The position numbers and the translations under genes are program-made. A DNA stretch of 64,000 nt from Hugenholtzia roseola DSM 9546 (GTDB lineage: Bacteria > Bacteroidota > Bacteroidia > Cytophagales > Bernardetiaceae): positions 45,197 to 109,196 of the forward strand of contig NZ_KE383885.1 in NCBI RefSeq assembly GCF_000422585.1. Reading direction: 5' to 3'. Below are positions 36,947 to 46,640 of this stretch, piece after piece; positions within the stretch are counted from its first letter, which is position 1, and every line of letters starts with the position of its first letter. Below the pieces are notes generated by a model. The model had not been told where the DNA came from. It saw only the letters and a program-made list of their open reading frames with translations, and did no database searches.

Positions 36947-37645
36947 TTACTTTCCTTTTCTTTTGCCTAAAACTTCATCTATCAGCCCGTAATCTTTGGC
37001 TTCTTGCGCAATCATCCAATAATCGCGCTCACAGTCAGCAGCAACTTTATCGTAGTCTTGTCCGCTGCAATCAGCCAAAATTTGAGTTAATTCTTTTTTG
37101 ATAATCAAAATTTGTTTTGCCGTAATTTCGATATCGGTAGCCTGCCCCTGAATACCGCCCAAAGGCTGGTGAATCATGATGCGCGAGTGTGGAAGGGCGG
37201 CACGCTTGCCCTTCTGACCTGCCGTAAGCAGAACAGCCCCCATCGAAGCCGCCAAACCTGTGCAGACCGTCGTAATTTCGGGCGTGATAAAGTGCATGGT
37301 ATCATAAATGCCCATGCCTGCATAGACCGACCCCCCAGGGCTATTGATGTAAATAGAAACGTCTTTTTTAGGGTCTGCCGACTGTAAAAAGAGAAGTTGC
37401 GCCATGACGATATTCGCCACTTGGTCGTCGATGCCTGTTCCCAAAAAGATAATTCTATCTACCATCAGACGCGAGAAAACGTCCATCTGTGCCACATTGA
37501 GCTGTCTTTCCTCCACAATGTAGGGAGTCATGGCGGTGATGTGCGACATCTGCGAGGTAATGTTCATATAACTTTCTACCGTCGTAGTGGGGATTCCACG
37601 ATGTCTGGTAGCATATTTTTTAAATTCTGAACCGAAATTTTCCAT
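36947..37645 (-). CDS. clpP: ATP-dependent Clp protease proteolytic subunit
   Basis: 232 residues. Catalytic Ser in [16 protein letters not shown], His in [14 protein letters not shown] and Asp in the following IEITAKQIL...D region; [18 protein letters not shown] lines the active chamber. The first 30 residues form an N-terminal extension before the mature core, as in many Bacteroidota. Full length. clpX and tig are not adjacent, unlike in many bacteria. Confidence 0.97.
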   Translation of the reverse strand: MENFGSEFKKYATRHRGIPTTTVESYMNITSQMSHITAMTPYIVEERQLNVAQMDVFSRLMVDRIIFLGTGIDDQVANIVMAQLLFLQSADPKKDVSIYINSPGGSVYAGMGIYDTMHFITPEITTVCTGLAASMGAVLLTAGQKGKRAALPHSRIMIHQPLGGIQGQATDIEITAKQILIIKKELTQILADCSGQDYDKVAADCERDYWMIAQEAKDYGLIDEVLGKRKGK

Positions 37646-37865
37646 ATTATAGAACTTTATTGAGAGGTTTTAAAAAGTAAAAAAGGCAAGGAAGCGGTTT
37701 TTTTTGTGAAAAGCAGCACCACAAAGGCAGGACGGTTTTCCAAACATAAAAAGTTTGTTTCAAATTCGCAAATCTTTTTCGCACCTATTAGAAAATCGCC
37801 GTTTGGAGAGGTTAAAAATTTTGCCGAAAAACCAATTTCTGACAAAACGGCAGGAAAAAGCGACT

Positions 37866-38672
37866 TTATTTGCTCACGCCATAGAAAAAAGTGATGTAGA
37901 GCATCGGGAAAAGTGCCTGATTATCGGCATAAGGCATCAAAACGGCGCGTCTTTGATAGGCATCGAGCATCATACCCGCCTCAAAACCGACATGGTTGTC
38001 GTCAAAAGAGCCATACTCAAAGACCAAAGCCGCCTTTGCACTACCGCCAAGCAATACCTTCGTTTCGCCTAAGCCGTAGGCAAAGCCCATACCATTGCGA
38101 ACTAAATTAAAAGAAGGGTGTTTTGTTGGTTCAAATTGTTCAATAACTGTCTGCTCGAAAGGCACAAGCGGCGGCAAAAGCAAATATTCTATGTAATAAG
38201 GCACTAAAAAGCCCAAACTAAGCCCTGCTGTGGCAAGCCCATTGATTTGCACCCCTCTTTCACGCGCCTTTTTAAAGAGTACGATTTCCCTGCCATATTG
38301 TCCGCGCAAGGCGTAGAGATAGTTTTGTTTGCCCGGTATAAAAAACTGCCCCGTAAGCTGACTGGCGCGTCTTTGTTCGCGCGGGTGCTTGATTTCTACC
38401 AAATCTATCGAAAAGGTGTGGTATTTCCTTTCGGAAATGGCTTTGCTATAACGCAAATTTATCCCCCCAATCAGTCCGCCGCGTGTGTTGAAATTTAGCC
38501 CCCAAAGAAATTGCTCGCGATAGTAAGTAGGCTCATTTTCAGCCTCTTGCGCCTTTAAAAGCGAAAACGGACTGCCTGCCAAAAGGAAGGCGACCCAAAT
38601 CCAACTTTTTGAAAAAAAACGCCTCCCCAAAGGAAGAGAAAGGAAAGAAAAAAACTTAAAAAAAGAGTGCAT
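37866..38672 (-). CDS. Secreted/outer-membrane beta-barrel-like protein of unknown function
   Basis: 268 residues from the ATG at 38672, with an N-terminal signal segment ending near LLKAQE. The mature sequence alternates polar and aromatic residues (FLWGLNFNTRGGLIGGINLR, YHTFSIDLVEIKHPREQR) and ends in FPMLYITFFYGVSK, as do small outer-membrane barrels of Bacteroidota. A promoter at 38732-38760 lies between this start and the longer ORF start at 38759, which supports the shorter start. Confidence 0.7.
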   Translation of the reverse strand: MHSFFKFFSFLSLPLGRRFFSKSWIWVAFLLAGSPFSLLKAQEAENEPTYYREQFLWGLNFNTRGGLIGGINLRYSKAISERKYHTFSIDLVEIKHPREQRRASQLTGQFFIPGKQNYLYALRGQYGREIVLFKKARERGVQINGLATAGLSLGFLVPYYIEYLLLPPLVPFEQTVIEQFEPTKHPSFNLVRNGMGFAYGLGETKVLLGGSAKAALVFEYGSFDDNHVGFEAGMMLDAYQRRAVLMPYADNQALFPMLYITFFYGVSK

Positions 38673-38731
38673 AAATTTCGTAAAAGGCTTGTGAAAAAGA
38701 CTGCCGCGCCGCTTTCTAAAAGCGAAGAAAA

Positions 38732-38760
38732 CAAAGGTAAAGATACAAAAAAAGAACAAA
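38732..38760 (-). promoter_or_regulatory. Promoter of the barrel-like gene
   Basis: Minus-strand reading: TTTG (38757-38760), 17-base spacer, TACCTTTG (38732-38739). Confidence 0.5.
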
Positions 38761-39936
38761 CTAACGCCTTCTAAGGGCTAAATTTTTGATAGAAGTAAGA
38801 AAGGGCAATGGCGGCACAGAAGCCATAATTTTAAGGTCTTCGATAAAATTGGTTTTTTCATCTAAAAAAAGTAAAACTTCTTCTATGCGATTATTTTTGA
38901 AAAGGTAGGAAAAGATGCGCTGAATGTCGCCCCCGTCGCGCTGCATGATGTCTAAAAGCAAGCGGTCGTAAGTTAGGAATTGTGTGTTAAATTTTGGCTT
39001 ATAAAAAGGTGAGTTATATTTTTCTAAACTTGAAACTATCTCCGCAGCCTCGCGCACCATGCGCAGGAAGGCATAACCCGTAGTAGGTTTGGCAGCTCCC
39101 CCCAAAACGCCAATATGACAGATGCGCTTGCCGCCCTTTTTGGGAAAAACGTAGTCGGTCATGGGGATAATGCCTTCTTCTACTTCTTGTATTTCAAAGT
39201 GCTTGATTTTTAGAGTGTTATGGATATAATTTTCTAAAATGTCTTTGTAGTTTTTTTGGGTAGGAAGCAGTTTTTCGGAAAAAATCGTAAATTCTACTAA
39301 GGCTTCCGAAGCAGAAAAAGGCAGAATGTAACAGAAACGAACCTCATTTTCTTGGGGCAGGCGCAGGTCGAAAAGGCGGACTCTTTCGGGTGTAAAGGCA
39401 GGTTCGGTTTGCGTATCTATTTTCAGAAAATAACCGTAAAAGTGTTGTAAAATATAGTAGCTTTTCGAAAAATCAAAAGATTTTGGATTAAAAAGAGAAG
39501 TAAAAACAAAGGGTGCTTGCAAAACCGTTCCCTCTTTTAGATGCACCGCCGCAAAGGTTTCGTTTTCGCTTATCGTTGCTATTTCGGCATTTATGATTTC
39601 TATATTAGAAAAATTTTGTATTTTTTTCCTAACAAAATTGTAAAAATCTCTGCTTCTAATGGTTTGATAAGAAAGCCTTTCGAGGCGTTCTATTTTTTGG
39701 GTTTGTGGCGAAATAAATTCCAATTCCTTCCAAGTTTTGAAGACACAATCTTCGAAGGGCGTAGGCGTAGTTGTCCAAAAACTTAGAGTACGGTCGTTAT
39801 CTTTTTTTACTTCTTTATCAATTAAAGCAATTCTTTTTTGTGCTAAAATAGGACTTCTGCTCAATGCTTCCGCTAAGGCGAAACCCGAAATGCCCGTCCC
39901 TGCGATAATAAAGTCATAGCTTTGTGTTTTTTTCAT
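38761..39936 (-). CDS. crtY: Lycopene beta-cyclase-type protein
   Basis: 391 residues. An N-terminal FAD/NAD-binding fold (YDFIIAGTGISGFALAEALS, IALIDKE) and the family motifs NDRTLSFW, LQHFYGYFL and GGAAKPTTGYAFLRM identify the CrtY/CrtL lycopene cyclase family, which closes beta-ionone rings on lycopene. No other carotenoid genes are in the window, apart from a fatty-acid-hydroxylase-type gene far away at 56903. It follows the FMN reductase gene by 29 bases on the same strand. Confidence 0.9.
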   Translation of the reverse strand: MKKTQSYDFIIAGTGISGFALAEALSRSPILAQKRIALIDKEVKKDNDRTLSFWTTTPTPFEDCVFKTWKELEFISPQTQKIERLERLSYQTIRSRDFYNFVRKKIQNFSNIEIINAEIATISENETFAAVHLKEGTVLQAPFVFTSLFNPKSFDFSKSYYILQHFYGYFLKIDTQTEPAFTPERVRLFDLRLPQENEVRFCYILPFSASEALVEFTIFSEKLLPTQKNYKDILENYIHNTLKIKHFEIQEVEEGIIPMTDYVFPKKGGKRICHIGVLGGAAKPTTGYAFLRMVREAAEIVSSLEKYNSPFYKPKFNTQFLTYDRLLLDIMQRDGGDIQRIFSYLFKNNRIEEVLLFLDEKTNFIEDLKIMASVPPLPFLTSIKNLALRRR

Positions 39937-39965
39937 ATCAAAATTTTTAACATTTGAAAAATCAT

Positions 39966-40502
39966 TTATACCTGCGGCACGCCAATAAGCAAATCGAGCT
40001 GCTCCTCGATGATTTTAGGATAAATAGGATTGATAAAATCCTGATTTTGAAACTGTTTATGCACTTCGGGGATACGAACTTTATGCGCCACCACTTCGGC
40101 AACCAAATAGTGAAAAATATCCGTCAGATGGCTCAAAGCCAGCGTCGCGCCCTGTACGCCAGTGGAAAGTCCCACTAAGGCAATTTTTTTGTAGCGCAAC
40201 GGACTTGGATAAGGCAGCCCATCAAGAAAAGTTTTCAAAATTCCCGGAAAAGAACCATTATATTCAGGCACAATAAAAATAAACTTTTCAGATGCTACAA
40301 ATTTTTCTACAAAAGCATTAAATTTTTCATTTTTGCCCTGCGCTTGATAGAGTGCAGAAAAGGCAAAATCAGGCGGCAGCTCATCAAGCGAAAGCAGTTG
40401 TACCTTTTCGCCGCGTGCCTGCAAACGCTTTTGGTAGTATTGTCCGATTTCGAGGCTGCGTGCCAACGGGCGATTTGTTCCAACTAAGATAGAGATAGCC
40501 AT
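39966..40502 (-). CDS. NADPH-dependent FMN reductase family protein
   Basis: 178 residues of flavodoxin-like fold. ISILVGTNRPLARSLEIGQYYQ and FIFIVPEYNGSFPGILKTFLDGLP are the FMN-phosphate and isoalloxazine loops of the NADPH-dependent FMN reductase family. Probable quinone or flavin reductase. Likely cotranscribed with the lycopene cyclase gene. Confidence 0.88.
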   Translation of the reverse strand: MAISILVGTNRPLARSLEIGQYYQKRLQARGEKVQLLSLDELPPDFAFSALYQAQGKNEKFNAFVEKFVASEKFIFIVPEYNGSFPGILKTFLDGLPYPSPLRYKKIALVGLSTGVQGATLALSHLTDIFHYLVAEVVAHKVRIPEVHKQFQNQDFINPIYPKIIEEQLDLLIGVPQV

Positions 40503-40673
40503 GTTTTGTTTTTTGTTTTTATTTTTGCAGTGCTAAAATATTGATTTAGAGCAAGTTAGGCTTTAAAAATTTGAAAGTGCGAAGCCCCATCTTGGCAAAG
40601 ATAGGGGCGAAATTCCCACTTTCAAAGGGTATAACTTAAAACTTAGACAATGGTTTTCGAATTGTTTTGGGGC

Positions 40674-41987
40674 TTAATTGCCAAAATCTTCGGGCGCGAT
40701 ACTGCCAAAAACAAATCCGCAAATCGCCTTTGGATAGAAATAAGTCGATTTCTGCGGCATCGTGTAGCCACTCTGACAAACTGCCTTGACCTCTTCCATC
40801 GTAACGCCATTCGTAATGCAGGCAAGTTGCGCCTGACCGTTCATCACCTGCGTTACACATTCGGTAAAATTGCGCTCAAAAGAAATATGAGGCGAACTGC
40901 GCTGCTCTTTTCCTTTAATACCTAATACTTTTTCTATCAGAAAATAATGTAAAATTGTTAGGTCTAATTCTTTAACGGCTATGGGAAAGTTCCATGCCAA
41001 AGTTTGAATCTTATCTTTTTTTAGTGTAATAAGATAGGTATTTTCTTTAAAGATAAGCCCGAAAGTATGCTTTTTACCCCAAATAATTTCGTTGAGGTCG
41101 CTGCTATTTTCTATGTTCTTCAAGTCAAAATCTTGCGCCAACTGTGCTACAATTTCGCGCTCGTCGAGTTGTGCCACTTGGCGAATAAGGCGATGTGTAG
41201 GCAAAATGCGCAAATCATTTGAACAAGAATTGGTTAGATACATTAAATGGTAGTGAAAAGCCTCGCTGCCTGTTAGGGTTTCGCCTTTCGCCAGTTTTTC
41301 AGCCATCTTTTTTTGTCGCAATACCAAAGAACTTTCGTAGCGGTGGTGTCCGTCGGCTAAAATAATCTGCTGTCCCTTTATTTTTTCTACAAAAATAGCC
41401 ACAATTTGAGGGTCATCAATTTTAGCCAAAACCTCGCGCACGCCTTGGTAATCTTCGGTTTCGTAGAGCGGATTTTGAATGGCAGCGTCCATGTAAGGTT
41501 CTAAGTCAAATTGTTCGAGGGTGTAAAGCCCATGTGTGGGGCTTGCATGCAAAAGCGTTGTTTCTAAAAGCTCGATGCGGTCATTTACGGCGGCAGGAAT
41601 GGTATTTTCGTGCCTTAGTATTATTTTTTCTTCCCAATCGTAAGTTTTGATAAAGGAAATAAATCCTTTTCTGCAATACGTTTTGGAATTAAAGCGAGAA
41701 GGCAAGCTAAAATATTGATAATAAACATAGATGGCAGGTTTTTCGTCTTGTAAGATTACGCCTTCTTTTTTCCATTTTTCTAAATACGCAAGGGCAGCTT
41801 GGGCAGGATTGGGCTGTGTTTCGGTGGGCTGCGGTACGGAAAGGTGAATACTATTGTATTGATTTTGGTATAATTTTTTTCTCTGTTTTTCTGATACAAC
41901 ATCGAAAAGCGGCGAAGTAAGTTCGGAGATAGGCATTTCGAGGGCGGGATTGTAACGCCAAGCGCGAAAGGGACGAATTTCTGCCAT
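40674..41987 (-). CDS. DUF1015 family protein
   Basis: 437 residues. It begins AEIRPFRAWRYNPAL and contains LADGHHRYESSLVLR, the hallmark of DUF1015 proteins (often annotated HTH or SerK-like kinase-related). Some family members in archaea and firmicutes are linked to free-serine kinase activity; function here is unproven. It has no close operon partners. Confidence 0.9.
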   Translation of the reverse strand: MAEIRPFRAWRYNPALEMPISELTSPLFDVVSEKQRKKLYQNQYNSIHLSVPQPTETQPNPAQAALAYLEKWKKEGVILQDEKPAIYVYYQYFSLPSRFNSKTYCRKGFISFIKTYDWEEKIILRHENTIPAAVNDRIELLETTLLHASPTHGLYTLEQFDLEPYMDAAIQNPLYETEDYQGVREVLAKIDDPQIVAIFVEKIKGQQIILADGHHRYESSLVLRQKKMAEKLAKGETLTGSEAFHYHLMYLTNSCSNDLRILPTHRLIRQVAQLDEREIVAQLAQDFDLKNIENSSDLNEIIWGKKHTFGLIFKENTYLITLKKDKIQTLAWNFPIAVKELDLTILHYFLIEKVLGIKGKEQRSSPHISFERNFTECVTQVMNGQAQLACITNGVTMEEVKAVCQSGYTMPQKSTYFYPKAICGFVFGSIAPEDFGN

Positions 41988-42924
41988 ATAATTTGAGAAA
42001 GGATTTTAAAATAGAAAATATATCATTTTATCTTTGTTGCTTTCAGGTAAAAGCAAAGGGCAAAGATGCACAATTTGGGCTAAACTGCCAAACACAAGAA
42101 GGGCTTGGCAGGGCTTTGAAAAAACTTTCAAAAAAAAGCAAATAAAATTTGGCAGCTCCAAAAAAAAGTCCTACCTTTGCCTTGCGAAAAGTAGAAGCTT
42201 TGAGCCTTTCCGTTTTGTTGGCTTGATTTGTACCCTTGTCTTTGCTTACAAATCAAAAAAATCGCCTGCTTTTTTTAAAGCAACCTGCTCACACTACTAA
42301 GAAGAATTGTCTGTAAAATTAGGCAAGAGAACTTAGTAAGAAAGTTTGGCAAAAAGTGCTAAAAATTCTTTTATAGTGTGCGCAAAATGGGCGAATTTGG
42401 TTTCAAAAACCTCTGTGGCGGTGAATTTTTAAAAGTGTAGATAGATGCAACATCTATGATTTAAAGTGCAAAAGATTCATCATAATTCAGTCGTCGGATT
42501 TGGGCTTGTGGCTTCTTCTGTTTGTTTGAAAAATTAAAACATTCATTCAGAAATGCGCTTCTGTGCTTTTTTAGATATGCCATAACCGCGATTCGAGCGA
42601 AATTCCAAGCCTTGACAGATGCCAATCTGCCAAGTGCGAATAGGAAATAAGACCAGAATTTGACGAAATTAGCCTTTCTTTCAAAGATTTGTGTTAAGAA
42701 TTTATGCCTACGCTTTCTCTGCTTTCCACTTTTTAGGGTTGTGGTGAAACATCTGTTTATGGGCAGTTTCCATTTCTTTGCAGCGTCGTTTTCAAAGCCT
42801 GACCCTCCTTTTGCTTGTATCAGACCATAAAAAAGCACGCGATTTTGTAAAAACCTACAAAATCCAGTATTCTCTTTCTTAGATACGCATTTCTGCTTAT
42901 CTCACATTTTCTTTAAAAAGTTCA
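41988..42924. other. Long leader/intergenic region before the DEAD-box gene
   Basis: 937 bases. A full promoter lies at 42148-42179 and a perfect 9-bp hairpin, GATTTTGTA/TACAAAATC, at 42841-42864, 60 bases before the ATG. A minus-strand open frame at 42461-42838 has a peculiar Lys/Phe-rich translation and is not recognised. The simplest reading is a 740-base 5' leader; a separate small RNA cannot be excluded. Confidence 0.5.
42148..42179 (+). promoter_or_regulatory. Strong promoter, no gene for 745 bases
   Basis: TTTG (42148-42151), 20-base spacer, TACCTTTG (42172-42179). As good as the tRNA-Val promoter. Confidence 0.7.
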
Positions 42925-44676
42925 ATGACAGTTACGCAATTCAATGAATTAGCTCTTTCAGAGGAGCTACACCGCGCCATTGCTGATATGGGTTTCGAAA
43001 CCCCTTCTCCTATCCAAGCGCAAGCCATTCCTTTCTTATTAGAAGGAAACGATATTATCGGGCAGGCACAGACGGGAACAGGCAAAACGGCTGCATTTGG
43101 GATTCCCACAGTGGAAAAAATTAACGCCAGCGAAAGAAAAACGCAAGCTCTTATCCTCTGCCCTACACGCGAATTGGCGTTGCAGGTATCACAGGAGATT
43201 AAAAAAATCGCTAAGTATAAAAGCAAACTTTTCGCCGCCGCTATCTACGGAGGCGAATCTATCACACGCCAAATCAAGGATTTACAACGTGGGGTACAAA
43301 TCGTTATCGGCACACCAGGGCGCGTAATTGACCACATCACACGCGGCACGCTAAACTTAGACCACATTCAGACCATTATCTTAGACGAGGCAGACGAGAT
43401 GCTCAACATGGGCTTCAAGGAAGACATCGAAAAGATTTTGAAACAACTTCCCGAAGAACGCCAAACCATTCTCTTTTCGGCAACCATGCCCCAGCCGATT
43501 ATGGAGATTGCCAAAAAGCACCAGAAAAGCCCTAAAATCGTCAAGATGGCGAAGACTGAACTCACCAGTCAGCTTATCGAGCAGCGTCATTTTTCGGTAA
43601 AATCGCACCTTAAAAATGAGCTTCTCACACGTCTTATGGACTTCTACGAATGGCAATCGATGCTTATTTTTTGCAACACCAAGCAAAAGACTGCCGAAAT
43701 TGCCGAGTTTTTGATTCAAAAAGGCTATGCCGCCGAAGCCTTGCATGGGGATTTGGCACAAAACCAGCGCAATATCGTGATGAGCAAGTTCCGTCATGGG
43801 CAGGTGCAGATTTTGGTAGCGACAGACGTGGCTGCACGTGGTATTGACGTAGAAAACGTGGAAGCAGTTATCAATTACGACATTCCATTAGACCCAGAAT
43901 ATTACGTCCATAGAATTGGCAGAACAGGCAGAGCAGGTCGTACAGGGGTTTCTTTCACCTTTATTTCGGGCAAAGAATCCTTCAAATTGCGCGACATCGA
44001 GCATTACACCAAAGCTCCCATTCCTGCGGGCAACATTCCTTCTTCGCGCTCTATCCTTGCCAAGCGCAAGAGTCAGTTGGAGGCAAAAATTGAAGCAACG
44101 CTTTTAGAAGCACAGTCGGAAGATTTTGTTTTCTCTCCACAATTAGAGGCAGTAACCGAAATTTTAGCCGCCCTTACAGAAAAAGGCTTTGATAATCAGG
44201 CGATTGCGCAAGCCGTTTTGCACCTGCATGCAGGCACGTCCTTGCAGTTGGACAAACGCGATATAGATTTTGCAGATGATTTCCGCAAAAACAGACGTTC
44301 AGAAGACACAGGGCGCGGACGCAACGACCGTTATGGCAGCCGTCCCGAAGGACGCTCTGAACGTGGCTCTTCTTATGGCGATAGAAACACCAGCCGTGGC
44401 AGTAGCCGCACCACAACGCGCACAACAAACAACTTGCGTGGCGACATGGCGCGTCTGTTTATCAACGTAGGCAAGCAAGACAAAGTCAGTAAAGGCGACA
44501 TCTTGGGTGCGATTGCAGGCGAAACAGGCATCAAAGGCAGAGAAATTGGCTCTATTGATGTTTTCGATAGCTACTCTTTTGTAGAAGTACCGAAGGCGGA
44601 GTCTGAAAAAATCGTCCGTTTGATGAATAAAGCCAAAATCAAAGGCAACAAAGTCAATTTGGAATTGGCGAAATAA
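42925..44676 (+). CDS. DEAD-box RNA helicase with DbpA RNA-binding domain (DeaD/CsdA type)
   Basis: 583 residues. Q motif LALSEELHRAIADMGFETPSPIQ, motif I QAQTGTGKTAAFGIP, II LDEADEMLNMGF, III SAT, ATDVAARGIDV and HRIGRTGRAGRTG. A linker rich in Arg, Gly and Ser (about 455-505) precedes a C-terminal DbpA-type RRM (about 510-583: ARLFINVGKQDKVSKGDILG...FVEVPKAESEKIVRLMN). Such helicases aid ribosome assembly and cold adaptation. The very long leader would suit thermal control. Confidence 0.94.
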   Translation: MTVTQFNELALSEELHRAIADMGFETPSPIQAQAIPFLLEGNDIIGQAQTGTGKTAAFGIPTVEKINASERKTQALILCPTRELALQVSQEIKKIAKYKSKLFAAAIYGGESITRQIKDLQRGVQIVIGTPGRVIDHITRGTLNLDHIQTIILDEADEMLNMGFKEDIEKILKQLPEERQTILFSATMPQPIMEIAKKHQKSPKIVKMAKTELTSQLIEQRHFSVKSHLKNELLTRLMDFYEWQSMLIFCNTKQKTAEIAEFLIQKGYAAEALHGDLAQNQRNIVMSKFRHGQVQILVATDVAARGIDVENVEAVINYDIPLDPEYYVHRIGRTGRAGRTGVSFTFISGKESFKLRDIEHYTKAPIPAGNIPSSRSILAKRKSQLEAKIEATLLEAQSEDFVFSPQLEAVTEILAALTEKGFDNQAIAQAVLHLHAGTSLQLDKRDIDFADDFRKNRRSEDTGRGRNDRYGSRPEGRSERGSSYGDRNTSRGSSRTTTRTTNNLRGDMARLFINVGKQDKVSKGDILGAIAGETGIKGREIGSIDVFDSYSFVEVPKAESEKIVRLMNKAKIKGNKVNLELAK

Positions 44677-44694
44677 GCTGAAAAAAATTGAAAA

Positions 44695-44740
44695 AAGCGT
44701 TCTGTTTGTCTTTTTGAAAAAAACAAGCAGAACGCTTCAA
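44695..44740 (+). terminator. Terminator hairpin 1 after the DEAD-box gene
   Basis: AAGCGTTCTGTTTGT pairs with ACAAGCAGAACGCTT (15 bp, one G-U). Confidence 0.75.
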
Positions 44741-44765
44741 AGGTCAGTTTTTTGAAATCTGATAC

Positions 44766-44807
44766 AAAAACGCAATCAAGAGCCTTGCTTCTGATTGCGT
44801 TTTTTTG
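44766..44807. terminator. Terminator hairpin 2 (bidirectional)
   Basis: AAAAACGCAATCA/TGATTGCGTTTTTTT, between the convergent helicase and mdh genes. Confidence 0.8.
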
Positions 44808-44836
44808 TGGCACGACTTTGAAAAAGCCAAAAAGTG

Positions 44837-45787
44837 TTATTTGCCAATCTCTTCGGCTACAATTTTATCGTAAGCGTCCATTACATCTTTGACGTGCTTG
44901 CGCGAAGTCTGTAAAAGGGCTTTTTCGTCTTCGGTGAGTTGGAGTTCTATTACTTTTTCGATGCCATTTTTACCCAAAATAACGGGAACGCCTAAGTAGC
45001 AATCATCGATACCATATTCGCCTTCGAGTTTGATACAAACAGGGAAAACACGGCGTTGGTCTTTTACGATAGCTTCTACCATCTGTGCTGCGGCAGCACC
45101 AGGGGCATACCAAGCAGAAGTACCCATCAATTTAACAAGTTCGCCACCGCCAACTTTGGTGCGTTCTACAATCGCGTTGAGTTTGTCGGCATCGATAAGT
45201 TCGGTTACGGGGATACCGCCTACGGTAGTATAGCGCGGAAGTGGCACCATTGTATCGCCATGTCCGCCCATCAAGACGGCTTGAATTTCTTTGGGCGAAA
45301 TGTTGAGAGCTTCGGCTAAAAATGCGCGATAACGAGCCGTATCCAAAATGCCTGCCATGCCTATGACCTTGTTGCGCGACTTTTTAGAAGTTACGTGTGC
45401 TGCATAAGTCATGACATCAAGCGGATTCGATACAACAATGATAATCGCATCAGGCGAGTGTGCAATCACTTGTTCGGTTACGGCATTGACGATTTTGGCG
45501 TTGGTAGAAATCAAATCGTCGCGCGTCATGCCCGGTTTGCGTGGCAAGCCCGAAGTAATGACCACTACGTCAGAATTAGCGGTACGGCTATAATCGCCTG
45601 TAACGCCGATAGTGCGCGTGTCATAGACATTGACAGGAGCTTTTTGCCAAATATCTAAGGCTTTACCTTCGGCAAAACCCTCTTTGATATCTACTAACAC
45701 AACTTCATTGCAGATTTCGCGCTCTGCCAATACGTCGGCACACGTTGCGCCCACATTGCCTGCACCTACTACGGTTACTTTTGTCAT
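44837..45787 (-). CDS. mdh: Malate dehydrogenase
   Basis: 316 residues of the LDH-like MDH group. VTVVGAGNVGATCADVLAE binds NAD, SGLPRKPGMTRDDL carries the substrate arginines that specify malate over lactate, VSNPLDVMTY follows, and GGHGDTMVPLPRYTTV has the catalytic His. TCA-cycle enzyme. The ATG at 45787 is used; the ORF could extend to 45856, but that stretch overlaps the promoter. Confidence 0.96.
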   Translation of the reverse strand: MTKVTVVGAGNVGATCADVLAEREICNEVVLVDIKEGFAEGKALDIWQKAPVNVYDTRTIGVTGDYSRTANSDVVVITSGLPRKPGMTRDDLISTNAKIVNAVTEQVIAHSPDAIIIVVSNPLDVMTYAAHVTSKKSRNKVIGMAGILDTARYRAFLAEALNISPKEIQAVLMGGHGDTMVPLPRYTTVGGIPVTELIDADKLNAIVERTKVGGGELVKLMGTSAWYAPGAAAAQMVEAIVKDQRRVFPVCIKLEGEYGIDDCYLGVPVILGKNGIEKVIELQLTEDEKALLQTSRKHVKDVMDAYDKIVAEEIGK

Positions 45788-45853
45788 TTTGGTATGATGT
45801 TTAGAATATTGCAAACGATGAGAATATCGAGGAGAATATCGATTAGCACAAGG

Positions 45854-45884
45854 CAAAATTACACTTTTTTCTCATCAAATTCAA
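45854..45884 (-). promoter_or_regulatory. Promoter of mdh
   Basis: Minus-strand reading: TTG (45882-45884), 20-base spacer, TAATTTTG (45854-45861). The leader carries a tandem GAGAATATCGA (45820-45842). Confidence 0.5.
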
Positions 45885-46022
45885 TTCAGACCAAAATTTA
45901 AAGCCCAAGAAAGCCGCCCTACACAAAGAAGAGCAGGGAAAATTGTAAAATAGAGATAGCTAACTATAAAATAGCGCAGAAAGATGTGTGTAAAAGTTTG
46001 TTGTTTTAGCAATGTAGTAGGT

Positions 46023-46640
46023 TTAACTTGTCGCAATTTCATAAATTGCTTTGCAAAGTTTTTCTATAAACTCTACTGCTTTAACGGTGTCTTCTCTAAC
46101 CCTTGGGTATTTTTTCAAAGTGAGGGGATTAAAATCCGCTTCATGGGCAATTTTGTTGCGATTCCAAACAATATTTTCAAGTTCTTTGCTCACGTCGGCA
46201 GGATTTCTAATCTCCATAATAACGGACACTTTATTCCATAGGTCAGTAATTCCTAATAATTTTAGTGTACTCACTATATTTTTAGGCTCTTGGTATGAAT
46301 TGCCTTCGTTGAATTTACGAATGTACTCTCCCAATATTGCAGCTTTTTCTCGCTGACTTGGCTCCTCCATAATCCTAACAACTGTTTTCATATCCAAACG
46401 GAACTTGGCAAACTCGCTGCTCAAAGGCTTTCTTTGCTCAAAGTTATCAACCAAACCTATCAGCAATAAATCACTAATAAAATTATCCATAGCACTTACT
46501 GCCAAAACAATCTCCGCCCTTAAAATCTCTGATAGGTCTAAGTTCTTACCCACATTGCTCGCTTCCAAGTATAGATAGATGGCATCAAGTTGTTTAACGC
46601 TATCAATATTAAGTTTGAAGGTTTCAATTGCTTGTTCCAT
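46023..46640 (-). CDS. HEPN-domain protein, candidate RNase effector
   Basis: 205 residues, all-helical. The segment VWNRNKIAHEADF contains R161-N-x3-H166, which fits the HEPN ribonuclease motif R-polar-x(n)-H, in the form seen in RiboL-PSP-HEPN and related toxin-type families. An early motif RAEIVLAVSAMDNFISDLLL also fits the first HEPN helices. The start overlaps the upstream ParA-like gene by 17 bases, implying translational coupling. Nearby codon and base use appears more AT-rich than in flanking mdh and thiolase. HEPN proteins commonly act as RNA-cleaving toxins or defence effectors; that role here is inferred. Confidence 0.75.
   Translation of the reverse strand: MEQAIETFKLNIDSVKQLDAIYLYLEASNVGKNLDLSEILRAEIVLAVSAMDNFISDLLLIGLVDNFEQRKPLSSEFAKFRLDMKTVVRIMEEPSQREKAAILGEYIRKFNEGNSYQEPKNIVSTLKLLGITDLWNKVSVIMEIRNPADVSKELENIVWNRNKIAHEADFNPLTLKKYPRVREDTVKAVEFIEKLCKAIYEIATS

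Noticed and set aside
42034-42300. Plus-strand frame across the promoter at 42148
   Set aside because: It would be transcribed only from position 140 or so of its own sequence, and the translation is low complexity.
42461-42838. Minus-strand open frame of 125 codons
   Set aside because: Lys/Phe/Arg-rich translation with no recognised motif, inside the leader of the DEAD-box gene. It is kept only as a remote possibility.
45820-45842. Tandem GAGAATATCGA in the mdh leader as a regulatory site
   Set aside because: Only two 11-bp units and no match elsewhere in the window; too little to support an operator call.
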